From positions 1-64,000 of the forward strand of contig NZ_FOKC01000012.1 in the NCBI RefSeq assembly GCF_900112035.1: a DNA stretch of 64,000 nt, given 5' to 3'. Under the pieces are notes generated by a model. That model saw only the letters and a program-made list of their open reading frames with translations. It searched no databases and was not told the DNA's origin. The DNA comes from Nocardioides alpinus. Lineage in GTDB: Bacteria; Actinomycetota; Actinomycetes; Propionibacteriales; Nocardioidaceae. This document shows, piece after piece, positions 1 through 10,866 of the stretch. Position 1 is the first letter of the stretch. Each line of letters starts with the position of its first letter. A program made the position numbers and the translations under genes.

Positions 1-219
1 TGTCCGGTTCGGCTGGTGATGGGGTCGCGAGGATCGGTCAGTCATGCCTGCAGCGCCTTCGGCCGCGTACCGATCGGCCCACTTCTTCGCGGTCTTCCAC
101 GACACGTCATAGCGCTCGGCCGCGCGGGCAGGTGGCCAGCCGTGGTCGATGATCAGGCGAGCGAGCCGCAGTCGAGCGCGTGGCGTCAGCGCAGCGTTGG
201 AATGGGTAGCGTGGGACAC
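1..219 (-). CDS. IS481 family transposase, N-terminal fragment (cut by window edge)
   Basis: Reading from a GTG at 219 to base 1 gives 73 open codons that run off the window. The product starts VSHATHSNAALTPRARLRL and contains the helix-turn-helix typical of IS481 transposases (AAERYDVSWKTAKKWADRY, about residues 33-51), followed by the usual TDRSSRPH segment (about 60-67) that leads into the DDE integrase core, which is not visible here. A strong AGGAGG lies 6 nt before the GTG. Family members bind the element ends through this N-terminal domain. Whether the gene is intact cannot be judged from this window. Confidence 0.85.
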   Translation of the reverse strand, partial: MSHATHSNAALTPRARLRLARLIIDHGWPPARAAERYDVSWKTAKKWADRYAAEGAAGMTDRSSRPHHQPNRT

Positions 220-279
220 GAAGACCTCCTGGATGTGGAGCGGTTCCTAGATAGCTCCACTCCACATCGGGAGGTCTTC
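220..279 (-). promoter_or_regulatory. Long inverted repeat that covers the transposase Shine-Dalgarno
   Basis: Arms at 220-240 and 260-279 are near-perfect inverted repeats of about 20 nt around a 19-nt loop. The arm next to the start codon contains the AGGAGG of the transposase. An RNA entering from outside the element would fold this stem and hide the ribosome site. A transcript starting in the loop, where TATCTA could serve as a -10, would lack the distal arm. The protective role is inferred from other insertion sequences. Confidence 0.6.
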
Positions 280-342
280 ACCAGTCCAGAACTTCAGATC
301 GTCTCGTCACACGATCTCGACCAACGTGCCTGGGCATCACAC

Positions 343-783
343 CTAGTCCTGCGGAGCGGGCTCGCCCAGCACGCTGTCGAGGTCGTCGACGGTCAGCGGG
401 CCTTGGGCGAGGAGTCGCGCACCCTGCGCTCTCCAGGCACGGAGCGCCCGGTGGAGGGTCAGGTCCTCGTAGACCAGCACCGCCATGATGCTTCCGGCGG
501 CGACGTCCGCCCCGAGCAGCTCGAAGTCGTCCTGGTCCAGGAGCGAGGAGTCTGCGCCCTCGAAGACGTCGATCCCGGTGGCGCCCACGAGGGACGCCGG
601 CGCGATCTTGCGCCACCCGGTCCCCTCACGCTCGACGAGCTCCAGGTCCAGGACGAGGAGGTCGCCGGCGTCGACACGGGCGAGGAGCTCCTCGAAGCCC
701 TCCACAGTCACCCGACCGTCGGGGAACTCGACGGCGAGGTAGTCGATGGGTCCGAGGTGGTCGTCGATCAGTGGTTCCGGCAC
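343..783 (-). CDS. DUF6325 family protein
   Basis: This is a 146-residue cytoplasmic protein with the start GPIDYLAVEFPDGR (about residues 10-23), then alternating hydrophobic strands (LLVLDLELVERE) and a C-terminal LVYEDLTLHRALRAWRAQGA segment, which fits the DUF6325 family. Function is unknown; relatives are often found near small stress or membrane proteins. The GTG at 783 is preferred over the ATG at 861 because GGGAG lies about 5-9 nt upstream and the extra 26 residues are arginine/serine-rich and unlike the family. The TAG stop (343-345) almost touches the IS481 terminus, so the C-terminal end may have been trimmed or altered by the insertion. Confidence 0.7.
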   Translation of the reverse strand: MPEPLIDDHLGPIDYLAVEFPDGRVTVEGFEELLARVDAGDLLVLDLELVEREGTGWRKIAPASLVGATGIDVFEGADSSLLDQDDFELLGADVAAGSIMAVLVYEDLTLHRALRAWRAQGARLLAQGPLTVDDLDSVLGEPAPQD

Positions 784-993
784 AGGGTGCTCCCGGAGGT
801 GGCGTCGAGAGGGACGGGACGCGGCGACACTAGGGACCACCCACGGCGCGGACCTCACCATTTACGGGGGATCTGGCCACCGTCGCGCGACCGGCCGGAC
901 AGACGGACGGCGCGCCGTGGTCGTCGCGCTGGCCAAGTCGGCCCCTCCCCGGGTAGACAGAGGGCCACTCGGAAGCCTCGCAGGAGGAGAACC

Positions 994-2415
994 ATGGTTG
1001 CCGTCCACACCGCTGTCGCGATCGTCCTGGTCATCGCGCTGATCATCAAGGTGCGCATCGACCCGGTGATCTCCCTGATCCTCGGCTCGCTCTACCTCGG
1101 GCTGGCCGCAGGCGTCGGCTTCGCCGGCACGATCGAGGCGATCACCACCGGGTTCGGCGGCATCATGGCCGAGGTCGGCCTGCTCATCGGGTTCGGCGTC
1201 CTGATCGGTTCGCTGCTGCACTCGACCGGCGCGTTCCGGCGCCTCGTCGGGCTGCTGGTCCAGCGGGTCGGCTCCGGCCGCCTGCCCTATGCCCTCACGT
1301 CCATGCTCGCGGTCGTGATGCCGTCGATCTACGTCGACGTCCAGGTCGTGCTGGCCGCACCGGTCGCGCGGTCCGCCTCGCCCTTCATCGGCAAGATCGG
1401 GCTGCCCGTCCTGGCCTCGGCACTGGGCTGCGGCATCTTCGCGGGCTACGTCTTCGTCATCCCGGGGCTGGCCGCGATCTCGATCGCGGGGCTCCTCGAC
1501 ATCCGGCTCGGTGACTGGCTGGTCTACGGCGTGGTGATCGGCCTCGCCACGGCATTGATCTCGACCCTCCTCATGCGGCTGCTCTTCCACGCGGGCGGCT
1601 TCTGGGACCCCGAGACCGACGAGGAGGTCGACGAGGCCATGGCCGAGCAGGAGGCCGCCGACCGCGCCTACCTGACCGGTGAGGCCGAGTCGTCCGAGCA
1701 GGCCCTCAGCCGGACCGAGGCGGACGCGTCGGCAGCCGAGGCGGAGGACGGCGTACGCCGCCTGCCGCTGGCGGTGCTGCTGCTCCCGATCCTGGTGCCC
1801 CTCCTGCTGATCGCGTTCGGTGCCTTCGCCGAGCTCGGTGGGTGGTCCACGACCTTCATCGCCTTCCTCGGCGACGCCAACGTCGCGCTGTTCATCGGAC
1901 TCCTGGGTGCCTACTCGCTGTCACGGTCCTCCGCAGGACCCGAGCGGACCAACGAGGCGATGGAGGACGGCTTCCACACCACGGGCGAGATCCTGCTCAT
2001 CACCGGCGTCGGCGGATCCCTCGGAGCCGTGATCGAGGCGACCGGGCTCGACTCCGTGCTGGGCGACCTCTTCCGCGCCGACGAGGGTGCGCCGGTGGTG
2101 CTGAGCATCCTGCTGGCGTGGTTCATCGCAGCCGTGCTGCACCTGGCGATCGGGTCGGTGTCCGTCGCGGCCATCACCGCGGCCGGCATCATCGCCCCGA
2201 TCCTCGACTCGTTGACCGTCTCCCCCATCGTGATCGGCCTCGCCATCGCGTCGGGTGCGATGTTCGCGCTGCAGGTCAACAGCAACTTCTTCTGGATGTT
2301 CAAGTCGCTGCTCGGCCTCTCGACCAAGGGCACGCTCAAGACGTTGACCCTCGTCACCTCCGTGGCGTCGGTGGTGTCCCTGCCCCTGGTGATGCTGGCC
2401 GCCGTCATCGCGTGA
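994..2415 (+). CDS. GntP family gluconate:H+ symporter
   Basis: This 473-residue integral membrane protein belongs to the GntP family, which imports gluconate or related hydroxy acids with protons. Hydrophobic segments cover nearly the whole length. Family-like stretches include IDPVISLILGSLYLGL near the start, GFGVLIGSLLHSTGA (about 72-86) and IGSVSVAAITAAGIIAP near 390. An acidic cytoplasmic loop lies around residues 210-250. The ATG at 994 follows AGGAGGAGA at a good distance; the reading frame is open far upstream but that part is not protein-like. The substrate is uncertain. It ends 13 nt from the convergent metH gene with no obvious terminator between. Confidence 0.85.
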   Translation: MVAVHTAVAIVLVIALIIKVRIDPVISLILGSLYLGLAAGVGFAGTIEAITTGFGGIMAEVGLLIGFGVLIGSLLHSTGAFRRLVGLLVQRVGSGRLPYALTSMLAVVMPSIYVDVQVVLAAPVARSASPFIGKIGLPVLASALGCGIFAGYVFVIPGLAAISIAGLLDIRLGDWLVYGVVIGLATALISTLLMRLLFHAGGFWDPETDEEVDEAMAEQEAADRAYLTGEAESSEQALSRTEADASAAEAEDGVRRLPLAVLLLPILVPLLLIAFGAFAELGGWSTTFIAFLGDANVALFIGLLGAYSLSRSSAGPERTNEAMEDGFHTTGEILLITGVGGSLGAVIEATGLDSVLGDLFRADEGAPVVLSILLAWFIAAVLHLAIGSVSVAAITAAGIIAPILDSLTVSPIVIGLAIASGAMFALQVNSNFFWMFKSLLGLSTKGTLKTLTLVTSVASVVSLPLVMLAAVIA

Positions 2416-2428
2416 GCGACGGCTCGGG

Positions 2429-6205
<3,777 letters not shown>

Positions 6206-6255
6206 AGGGCTCGGCCTTCTCTCGGTGGCGTACGGCCTCTCGGTGGCGTTGGGCC

Positions 6256-6261
6256 AGCCTA
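6256..6261 (-). promoter_or_regulatory. Predicted -10 element of metH
   Basis: TAGGCT on the minus strand, about 50 nt before the metH GTG. The leader that follows contains a 13-base direct repeat (6219-6231 and 6237-6249). No clear -35 is seen. Confidence 0.45.
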
Positions 6262-6353
6262 GGAAGGCTGTCCGACACTTGGACGTCGTTCCCACATCGT
6301 GGCACCCGGCCCTGCGGCGTACGAAATCACGACGGGTCGCTGGGCATGCACCC

Positions 6354-6359
6354 TAGGCT
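6354..6359 (+). promoter_or_regulatory. Predicted leaderless promoter of the PAC2 gene
   Basis: TAGGCT lies 6 nt before the GTG at 6366, so transcription would begin at the start codon. No Shine-Dalgarno is visible. Confidence 0.55.
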
Positions 6360-6365
6360 GGGCAG

Positions 6366-7211
6366 GTGATCGAGTTCGACGACGTGCAGGACCTGGTCTC
6401 CCCCGTGGTGATCGCCGCCTTCGAGGGATGGAACGACGCTGCCGACGCCGCCTCCGGTCTGGTCGACCACCTGATGGAGGAGTGGAAGGCCGAGGTGATC
6501 GGCGCCATCGACCCCGAGGAGTTCTACGACTTCCAGGTCAACCGGCCGGTGATCAGCACCGACCACAACGGTCACCGCCGCCTCGCGTGGCCCACGACCC
6601 GGATCGCGGTCGCCCGTCCCGCCGAGCTCGACCGCGACATCATCCTGGTGCGCGGCATCGAGCCCAGCATGAAGTGGCGGCAGTTCTGCGCCGAGCTGCT
6701 CGCCGCCTGCGACGACCTCGGCGCCGAGCTGGTGGTCACCCTCGGCGCGCTGCTCGCCGACACGCCGCACACCCGCCCGATCCCGGTCACCGGCACCGCC
6801 ACCGAACCGGAGCTCGTGGACCGGCTCGACCTCGAGCAGTCGACGTACGAAGGTCCCACCGGCATCGTCGGGGTCTTCAACGACGCGTGCTCGCAGCTCG
6901 ACATCCCCGCGGTGTCCTACTGGGCCGCGGTCCCCCACTACGTCGCGCAGCCGCCGTGCCCCAAGGCGACCCTCGCGCTCCTCGGCCAGCTCGAGGAGCT
7001 GCTCCAGGCGCCGATGCCGCTGGGCGACCTGGTCGACGACTCCAAGGCCTGGGAGCGCGGAGTCGACGAGCTCGCCGCCGAGGACGAGGACGTCGCCGAC
7101 TACGTCCGCGCGCTCGAGGAGACCCGCGACACCGCCGACCTGCCCGAGGCGAGCGGCGAGGCGATCGCGCGGGAGTTCGAGCGCTACCTGAAGCGCCGCG
7201 ACACCGACTGA
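6366..7211 (+). CDS. PAC2 family protein (proteasome assembly chaperone-like)
   Basis: This is a 281-residue soluble protein of the PAC2 family, related to archaeal and eukaryotic proteasome assembly chaperones. Actinobacteria have 20S proteasomes, and their PAC2 proteins are presumed but not proven to act with them. The fold signature is visible: AFEGWNDAADAASGLVDHL near residue 19, the strand ELVVTLGALLADTPHTRPI (about 127-145) and the later SYWAAVPHYVAQPPCPKA segment (about 185-202). The GTG start is leaderless. It is divergent from metH and convergent with mshC, the same order as in mycobacteria (metH and Rv2125). A paralogue lies at 54446-55396. Confidence 0.85.
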   Translation: MIEFDDVQDLVSPVVIAAFEGWNDAADAASGLVDHLMEEWKAEVIGAIDPEEFYDFQVNRPVISTDHNGHRRLAWPTTRIAVARPAELDRDIILVRGIEPSMKWRQFCAELLAACDDLGAELVVTLGALLADTPHTRPIPVTGTATEPELVDRLDLEQSTYEGPTGIVGVFNDACSQLDIPAVSYWAAVPHYVAQPPCPKATLALLGQLEELLQAPMPLGDLVDDSKAWERGVDELAAEDEDVADYVRALEETRDTADLPEASGEAIAREFERYLKRRDTD

Positions 7212-7261
7212 CCTGCGGCTGCTCGCGGGGGCGGTGGTCCAGCCACGGTCGCGGGCGTACG

Positions 7262-8500
7262 TCAGAGCGAGAGGCCGAGCGCCGCGTCGAGGAGGCGGTG
7301 GATCGTCGCCGCCGCCTCGCGGTCGGAGGTCTCGGCAAGGCCGGTCGTGCCGAGGGTGGCGTCGACCCACTCCTGGACGGCCTGCACCGCGGTGGGCGCG
7401 TCGAGGTCGGCCGCGAGAGCGGCCAGCACCCGTTCGACGATCGGCGTGGCTTCCGCGCCGGCACCGAGGGCGAGGGCGCGCCGCCAGTCGGCGAGCGTGT
7501 CGACCGCGGCCCAGAGCTGGTCGTCGGTCCACTCCCAGTCGCTGCGGTAGTGGTGGCGCAGCAGCACGAGGCGGATCGCCATCGGGTCGACCTCGCTCAG
7601 GCGGAGCGCGGAGACGAAGACGAGGTTGCCCTTGGACTTCGACATCTTCTCGCCGTCGTAGGCCACCATCCCGGCGTGGGTGTAGGCCCGGGCGAACCGC
7701 TCGCCGGGGTGCGCCACCTGACCGTGACCAGCTGACATCTCGTGGTGCGGGAAGGCGAGGTCGCTGCCGCCCCCCTGGACGTCGAACGCGGTGCCGAGGT
7801 GGTCGAGGGCGATCGCGGTGCACTCGATGTGCCACCCGGGGCGGCCAGGCCCGAAGGGGCTCTCCCACGAGGGCTCACCGGGACGCTCGGCGCGCCAGAG
7901 GAGGCAGTCGAGCGGGTCCTTCTTGCCCTCGCGGTCGGGGTCGCCGCCGCGCTCGGGGAAAATCCGGAGCATCGCCTCACGGTCGAGGCCGGAGACCGCA
8001 CCGAAGCTGTCGTCGGCGGTGACGGAGAAGTAGAGGTCGTCCTCGACGCGGTAGACGGCACCGGCCTCGTCGAGGCGCTGGATCAGCTCGACGACCTGCG
8101 GGATCGACTCGACGGCGCCGATGTAGTGGGCCGGCGGCAGGACGCGGAGCGCCTCCATGTCCTCGCGGAACAGCTGCGTCTCGCGCTCGGCCAGCTCGAC
8201 CCAGTCGACCTTGACCTTGGCGGCGCGCTCGAGGAGCGGGTCGTCGACGTCGGTGACGTTCTGGACGTAGGAGACGTCGTGGCCGGCGCTGCGCCAGGCG
8301 CGGTTGAGCAGGTCGAACCCGACGTAGGTGGCGGCATGCCCCATGTGGGTGGCGTCGTAGGGCGTGATGCCGCAGACGTACATCCGAGCCGGACCCTCGG
8401 GCCGGGTCTCGACCAGCGCCCCGCTCGCGGTGTCGTGCACCCGCACGGGCGGACCCGTCACGGGCAGTCGGGGAACGTCGGGGGACGACCAGGAACGCAT
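7262..8500 (-). CDS. mshC: Cysteine--1-D-myo-inosityl 2-amino-2-deoxy-alpha-D-glucopyranoside ligase
   Basis: MshC joins cysteine to GlcN-inositol with ATP, the third enzymatic step of mycothiol synthesis, the main thiol of actinobacteria. The 412-residue length matches the family. It resembles cysteinyl-tRNA synthetase: the HIGH-like motif appears in [16 protein letters not shown] (about 43-58) with a zinc-binding cysteine, and the KMSKSKGN loop near residue 288. [11 protein letters not shown], in place of the usual CysS sequence, separates MshC from true CysS. A -10 (TAGGGT) lies 6 nt before the ATG, so the mRNA is probably leaderless. It is the first gene of a transcript moving toward the convergent PAC2 gene. 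Confidence 0.95.
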   Translation of the reverse strand: MRSWSSPDVPRLPVTGPPVRVHDTASGALVETRPEGPARMYVCGITPYDATHMGHAATYVGFDLLNRAWRSAGHDVSYVQNVTDVDDPLLERAAKVKVDWVELAERETQLFREDMEALRVLPPAHYIGAVESIPQVVELIQRLDEAGAVYRVEDDLYFSVTADDSFGAVSGLDREAMLRIFPERGGDPDREGKKDPLDCLLWRAERPGEPSWESPFGPGRPGWHIECTAIALDHLGTAFDVQGGGSDLAFPHHEMSAGHGQVAHPGERFARAYTHAGMVAYDGEKMSKSKGNLVFVSALRLSEVDPMAIRLVLLRHHYRSDWEWTDDQLWAAVDTLADWRRALALGAGAEATPIVERVLAALAADLDAPTAVQAVQEWVDATLGTTGLAETSDREAAATIHRLLDAALGLSL

Positions 8501-8506
8501 GTCACG

Positions 8507-8512
8507 ACCCTA
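8507..8512 (-). promoter_or_regulatory. Predicted leaderless promoter of mshC
   Basis: TAGGGT on the minus strand, 6 nt upstream of the mshC ATG at 8500. There is no Shine-Dalgarno. Confidence 0.55.
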
Positions 8513-8550
8513 GCGGGGCGCGAGGAACGAGCGCACAGCGTGGGTCGGGA

Positions 8551-8676
8551 GGTTGAGCAAGCGCGCGTGCGAGCCTGCGAGCTCGCGACCGCGCGTCGAA
8601 ACCCGTCTCGGTCGATCGGGGAGATCTCGATACGCCCTTGCGCGGCTTCGTGCCTCAGCCGCGCGGCTACTCGATC
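8551..8676. repeat. Pair of REP-like palindromic intergenic elements
   Basis: Two imperfect palindromes lie between SCO1664 and mshC. The first (8551-8603) begins GGTTGAGCAAGCGCGCG and ends CGCGCGTCGAAACC. The second (8623-8676) begins GATCTCGATACGC and ends GCGCGGCTACTCGATC. Both resemble the actinobacterial dispersed palindrome that pairs a TCGATACGC half with a CTACTCGA or GTTGAG half. The copies are degenerate. They fill most of the 224-nt gap. Confidence 0.5.
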
Positions 8677-8724
8677 TGGCCCGGCCCACGCGCCGACCTC
8701 GTGCCTCGGTCGACGCTGCGCGAC

Positions 8725-9540
8725 TCAGAACGGCGGCCAGGGGATGACCGGGTACGCCGACGAGGCGGGCGCCGGGAAGGCGCCGCGGGCCAGCAGGCGG
8801 GAGATCCGCCGCGCCGTCGTCGCGACCTCCTCCTCCGTCACGAGGTCGCACAGCGTCCGGCCGAGCTCACCTTCGAAGGCGACGCCGAGCCGGCGCAGCC
8901 CGGTCGTCTCCTCGTCGGTCAGCGGGTCCCCCACGAAGCCCCACAGCACGGTGCGCAGCTTGTGCTCGACGTGGAAGGTCAGCCCGTGGTCGACGCCGAA
9001 GCGGTGGCCGTCGGGCATCGGCAGCACGTGGCCGCCCTTGCGGTCGGCGTTGTTGACCACCACGTCAAAGAGCGCCATCCGGCGCAGGGCTGCGGAGTCC
9101 TCGTGGACCAGGGAGACGGGCTGGTCGTGGGCGTCGAGGCCGTCGAAGACGTGCCGGAAGCCCTCGGGCAGGTCGCCCTCGCCGACGATGTCGACCGGCG
9201 ACTGGTCCTCGACCTCGTCGCGCCAGAGCTGCACCATCCCCAGGTCGTGCGGCCCGTCGCGGAGGATCGTCGGCGGCACGATGTCCCAGCCGAGCGCCTG
9301 CGAGACGGCGTACGCCGCCACCTCGCGCCCCGCGAGCGTGCCGTGGGGGAAGTCCCACAGCGGGCGTTCCCCGGCGATGGGCTTGTAGACAACGCGGACG
9401 CCGTCGATCTCACCGACGAAGGTCGCGTTGGACGCGGGCAGGACCCGGCCGTGGAGCGTGAGCTCGCCGACGGGGAACCCCGCGGGGAGCATGCCCGGGG
9501 CCGTCGGCTCAGGGATCACGACGCCGGAAGCCGTTGGCAC
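8725..9540 (-). CDS. SCO1664 family protein (PI3/4-kinase or HipA-like fold)
   Basis: This is a 271-residue protein of the uncharacterised SCO1664 family, widespread in actinobacteria. A kinase-like site is visible: VVYKPIAGERPLWDF (about 49-63) with a possible ATP-binding lysine, then NNADRKGGHVL (about 162-172) resembling the catalytic NxDRxxxN loop of PI3/4-kinases and HipA, and GVDHGLTFH (about 181-189) in the position of the metal-binding aspartate. The substrate is unknown. The start overlaps the end of the DUF3090 gene by 32 nt, so the two are translationally linked. A phosphatase gene follows upstream in the same cluster, suggesting a modification and demodification pair, which is inference. 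Confidence 0.8.
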   Translation of the reverse strand: MPTASGVVIPEPTAPGMLPAGFPVGELTLHGRVLPASNATFVGEIDGVRVVYKPIAGERPLWDFPHGTLAGREVAAYAVSQALGWDIVPPTILRDGPHDLGMVQLWRDEVEDQSPVDIVGEGDLPEGFRHVFDGLDAHDQPVSLVHEDSAALRRMALFDVVVNNADRKGGHVLPMPDGHRFGVDHGLTFHVEHKLRTVLWGFVGDPLTDEETTGLRRLGVAFEGELGRTLCDLVTEEEVATTARRISRLLARGAFPAPASSAYPVIPWPPF

Positions 9541-10093
9541 GCACGCACAGGTGACCCGCGGGGTCGACCGGCTCGCCGCAGAAGGGGCAGTCGGGTCGAC
9601 CGGCGCCGATCACCGAGCGCGAGCGCTCCACGAACGAACGGGCCGCCGCTGCTGTCAGCCGCACCAGGAAGATCTCGTCGGGCTCGGGCTCGAGCAGGTC
9701 CTCGAGGTCCTCCTCGAGCTGCTCGGGCGAGACGACGGCGGCCTCGGTGAACGGGAAGACCTCGATCACCACGCGCTCGTCGCTGCCGTCCCACGACAAC
9801 GTCATCGTGCCGGCGCGGAACTCCTCCTCGATCGGCTGCTCCAACGGCTGCTTGTCGACGAGGTCGCGCGGAGCGATCGCGGGGATCAGCACCTCGTCCC
9901 CGGCCGCACTCATCAGCTCGTCGAGGAGCTCGTCGATGCGCTCGGCCAGCGCGGCGACCTGCTGCTTCTCCAGCGAGACGCTGATGATCCGGGCACCCTC
10001 GCGAGCCTGGAGGAAGAAGGTGCGCTGGCCGGGCTCGCCAACGGTGCCGGCGACGAAGCGCTCGGGCGGGTCGAAACGGTGCACGACAGGCAT
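9509..10093 (-). CDS. DUF3090 family protein with C-terminal zinc ribbon
   Basis: This is a 194-residue protein of the DUF3090 family, known only as a conserved actinobacterial partner of SCO1664-type genes. The N-terminus FDPPERFVAGTVGEPGQRTF is characteristic. The middle is an alpha/beta domain (SLEKQQVAALAERIDELL). The C-terminus carries CPFCGEPVDPAGHLC, which looks like a zinc ribbon or knuckle (three visible cysteines and a histidine). The ATG at 10093 is preferred over the GTG at 10102 because the TAGGGT -10 lies 7 nt before the ATG and would overlap the GTG. The stop lies inside the SCO1664 coding region. No enzymatic motif is evident. Confidence 0.8.
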   Translation of the reverse strand: MPVVHRFDPPERFVAGTVGEPGQRTFFLQAREGARIISVSLEKQQVAALAERIDELLDELMSAAGDEVLIPAIAPRDLVDKQPLEQPIEEEFRAGTMTLSWDGSDERVVIEVFPFTEAAVVSPEQLEEDLEDLLEPEPDEIFLVRLTAAAARSFVERSRSVIGAGRPDCPFCGEPVDPAGHLCVRANGFRRRDP

Positions 10094-10100
10094 GTCACTC

Positions 10101-10106
10101 ACCCTA
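10101..10106 (-). promoter_or_regulatory. Predicted leaderless promoter of the DUF3090-SCO1664 unit
   Basis: TAGGGT on the minus strand, 7 nt before the ATG at 10093. It sits in the 10-nt gap to the phosphatase gene, so the pair can be transcribed separately from it. Confidence 0.5.
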
Positions 10107-10835
10107 GGACGTGCCTGTCTGGGCCTGCGCCGGGGTGGTGGGACCCGCTCCCCCGCCGACCGCCGCGTCGCTGCTCCGGCGCTTGCGCGACTTCGCAGGA
10201 GGTGTCAGCCACGACAGGTCGCCGGCGTGGGTGTTGGTGCCGAGGACGAACGGCCGCGACTCGCTGTAGCGCACGATCGACACCGACGCCGGGTCGACGT
10301 GGATGCGCTGGAACAGGTCGAGGTGGGTGCCGAGGGCGTCGGCCAGGATCGACTTGATCACGTCGCCGTGGCTCACCGCGATCCACACCGCGTCGTCGCC
10401 GTGCTCGGCGGCGATGCGGGCGTCGTGGCGCCGGATAGAGGCCACCGCCCGGTCCTGCATCGCGCGCATCGACTCACCGCCGGGGAACGTCGCGGCAGAG
10501 GGCTGCGACTGCACGGTCTTCCAGAGCTTCTCCTTGGCGAGCTCGCGCAGCGGCCGGCCCTGCCAGTCGCCGTAGTCGCACTCGGACAGCTGCTTCTCCG
10601 TCGTCGGGCGCAGCGGCGTGGCCTGTCGGCGGGTGATCTCGCGGCAGGTCTCCTTGCAGCGCTCCAGGGGGCTGACCACCGCAGCCGCGAGGCGTACGCC
10701 GCCCAGCCGGTCGCCGACGGCTGCCGCCTGCGCCACGCCGGTGTCGTCGAGGTGCACGCCCGGCAGGCGCCCTGCGAGCACGCCGGTCGCGTTGGCGGTC
10801 GAGCGGCCGTGTCGGACAAGGATGACGGTGGGCAC
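10104..10835 (-). CDS. Histidine phosphatase / MSMEG_4193 family putative phosphomutase
   Basis: This 243-residue protein is from the phosphoglycerate-mutase-like histidine phosphatase superfamily. The catalytic RHG is in TVILVRHGRSTANATG (RHG at 8-10), with a second arginine in VVSPLERCKET, acidic residues in ECDYGDWQG, and the second catalytic histidine in VSHGDVIK (about 158-165). The last 40 residues are basic and low in complexity. The family keeps company with DUF3090 and SCO1664 genes in actinobacteria (Rv2135c-type). The substrate is unknown; phosphoprotein or phosphosugar are both possible. The GTG start is leaderless, with TAGGGT 6 nt before it. Confidence 0.85.
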   Translation of the reverse strand: MPTVILVRHGRSTANATGVLAGRLPGVHLDDTGVAQAAAVGDRLGGVRLAAAVVSPLERCKETCREITRRQATPLRPTTEKQLSECDYGDWQGRPLRELAKEKLWKTVQSQPSAATFPGGESMRAMQDRAVASIRRHDARIAAEHGDDAVWIAVSHGDVIKSILADALGTHLDLFQRIHVDPASVSIVRYSESRPFVLGTNTHAGDLSWLTPPAKSRKRRSSDAAVGGGAGPTTPAQAQTGTS

Positions 10836-10841
10836 CAGACG

Positions 10842-10860
10842 ACCCTAGTGGGACTAGCCT
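10842..10860. promoter_or_regulatory. Divergent leaderless promoters: phosphatase (-) and corA (+)
   Basis: Minus-strand TAGGGT (10842-10847) and plus-strand TAGCCT (10855-10860) each lie 6 nt before a GTG start (10835 and 10867). The start codons are only 31 nt apart, so each RNA polymerase footprint would cover the opposite promoter. Confidence 0.5.
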
Positions 10861-10866
10861 GACCGC

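Larger units (their letters stand above)
1..341 (-). mobile_element. IS481-family insertion sequence, partial (one end)
   Basis: This is the upstream end of an IS481-type element; the rest lies outside the window. It holds the first 73 codons of a transposase (219 to 1) and its upstream region. Read on the minus strand, the probable terminus begins at 341 with TGTGATGCCC, and IS481 ends usually begin TGT. The exact end and any target duplication cannot be confirmed because only one end is present. The predicted terminus lies 1-2 nt beyond the stop codon of the neighbouring DUF6325 gene. Confidence 0.75.

Noticed and set aside
16-993. Upstream extension of the GntP frame from an ATG at 16
   Set aside because: The extra 326 codons run through the IS fragment and the DUF6325 gene and are not protein-like; AGGAGGAGA marks the ATG at 994.
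6206-6353. Cobalamin or SAM riboswitch upstream of metH
   Set aside because: The leader after the likely -10 is about 44 nt and lacks the conserved boxes.
7212-7261. Terminator between the PAC2 gene and mshC
   Set aside because: Only a 4-5 bp stem (GTGG and CCAC) is possible, too weak to call.
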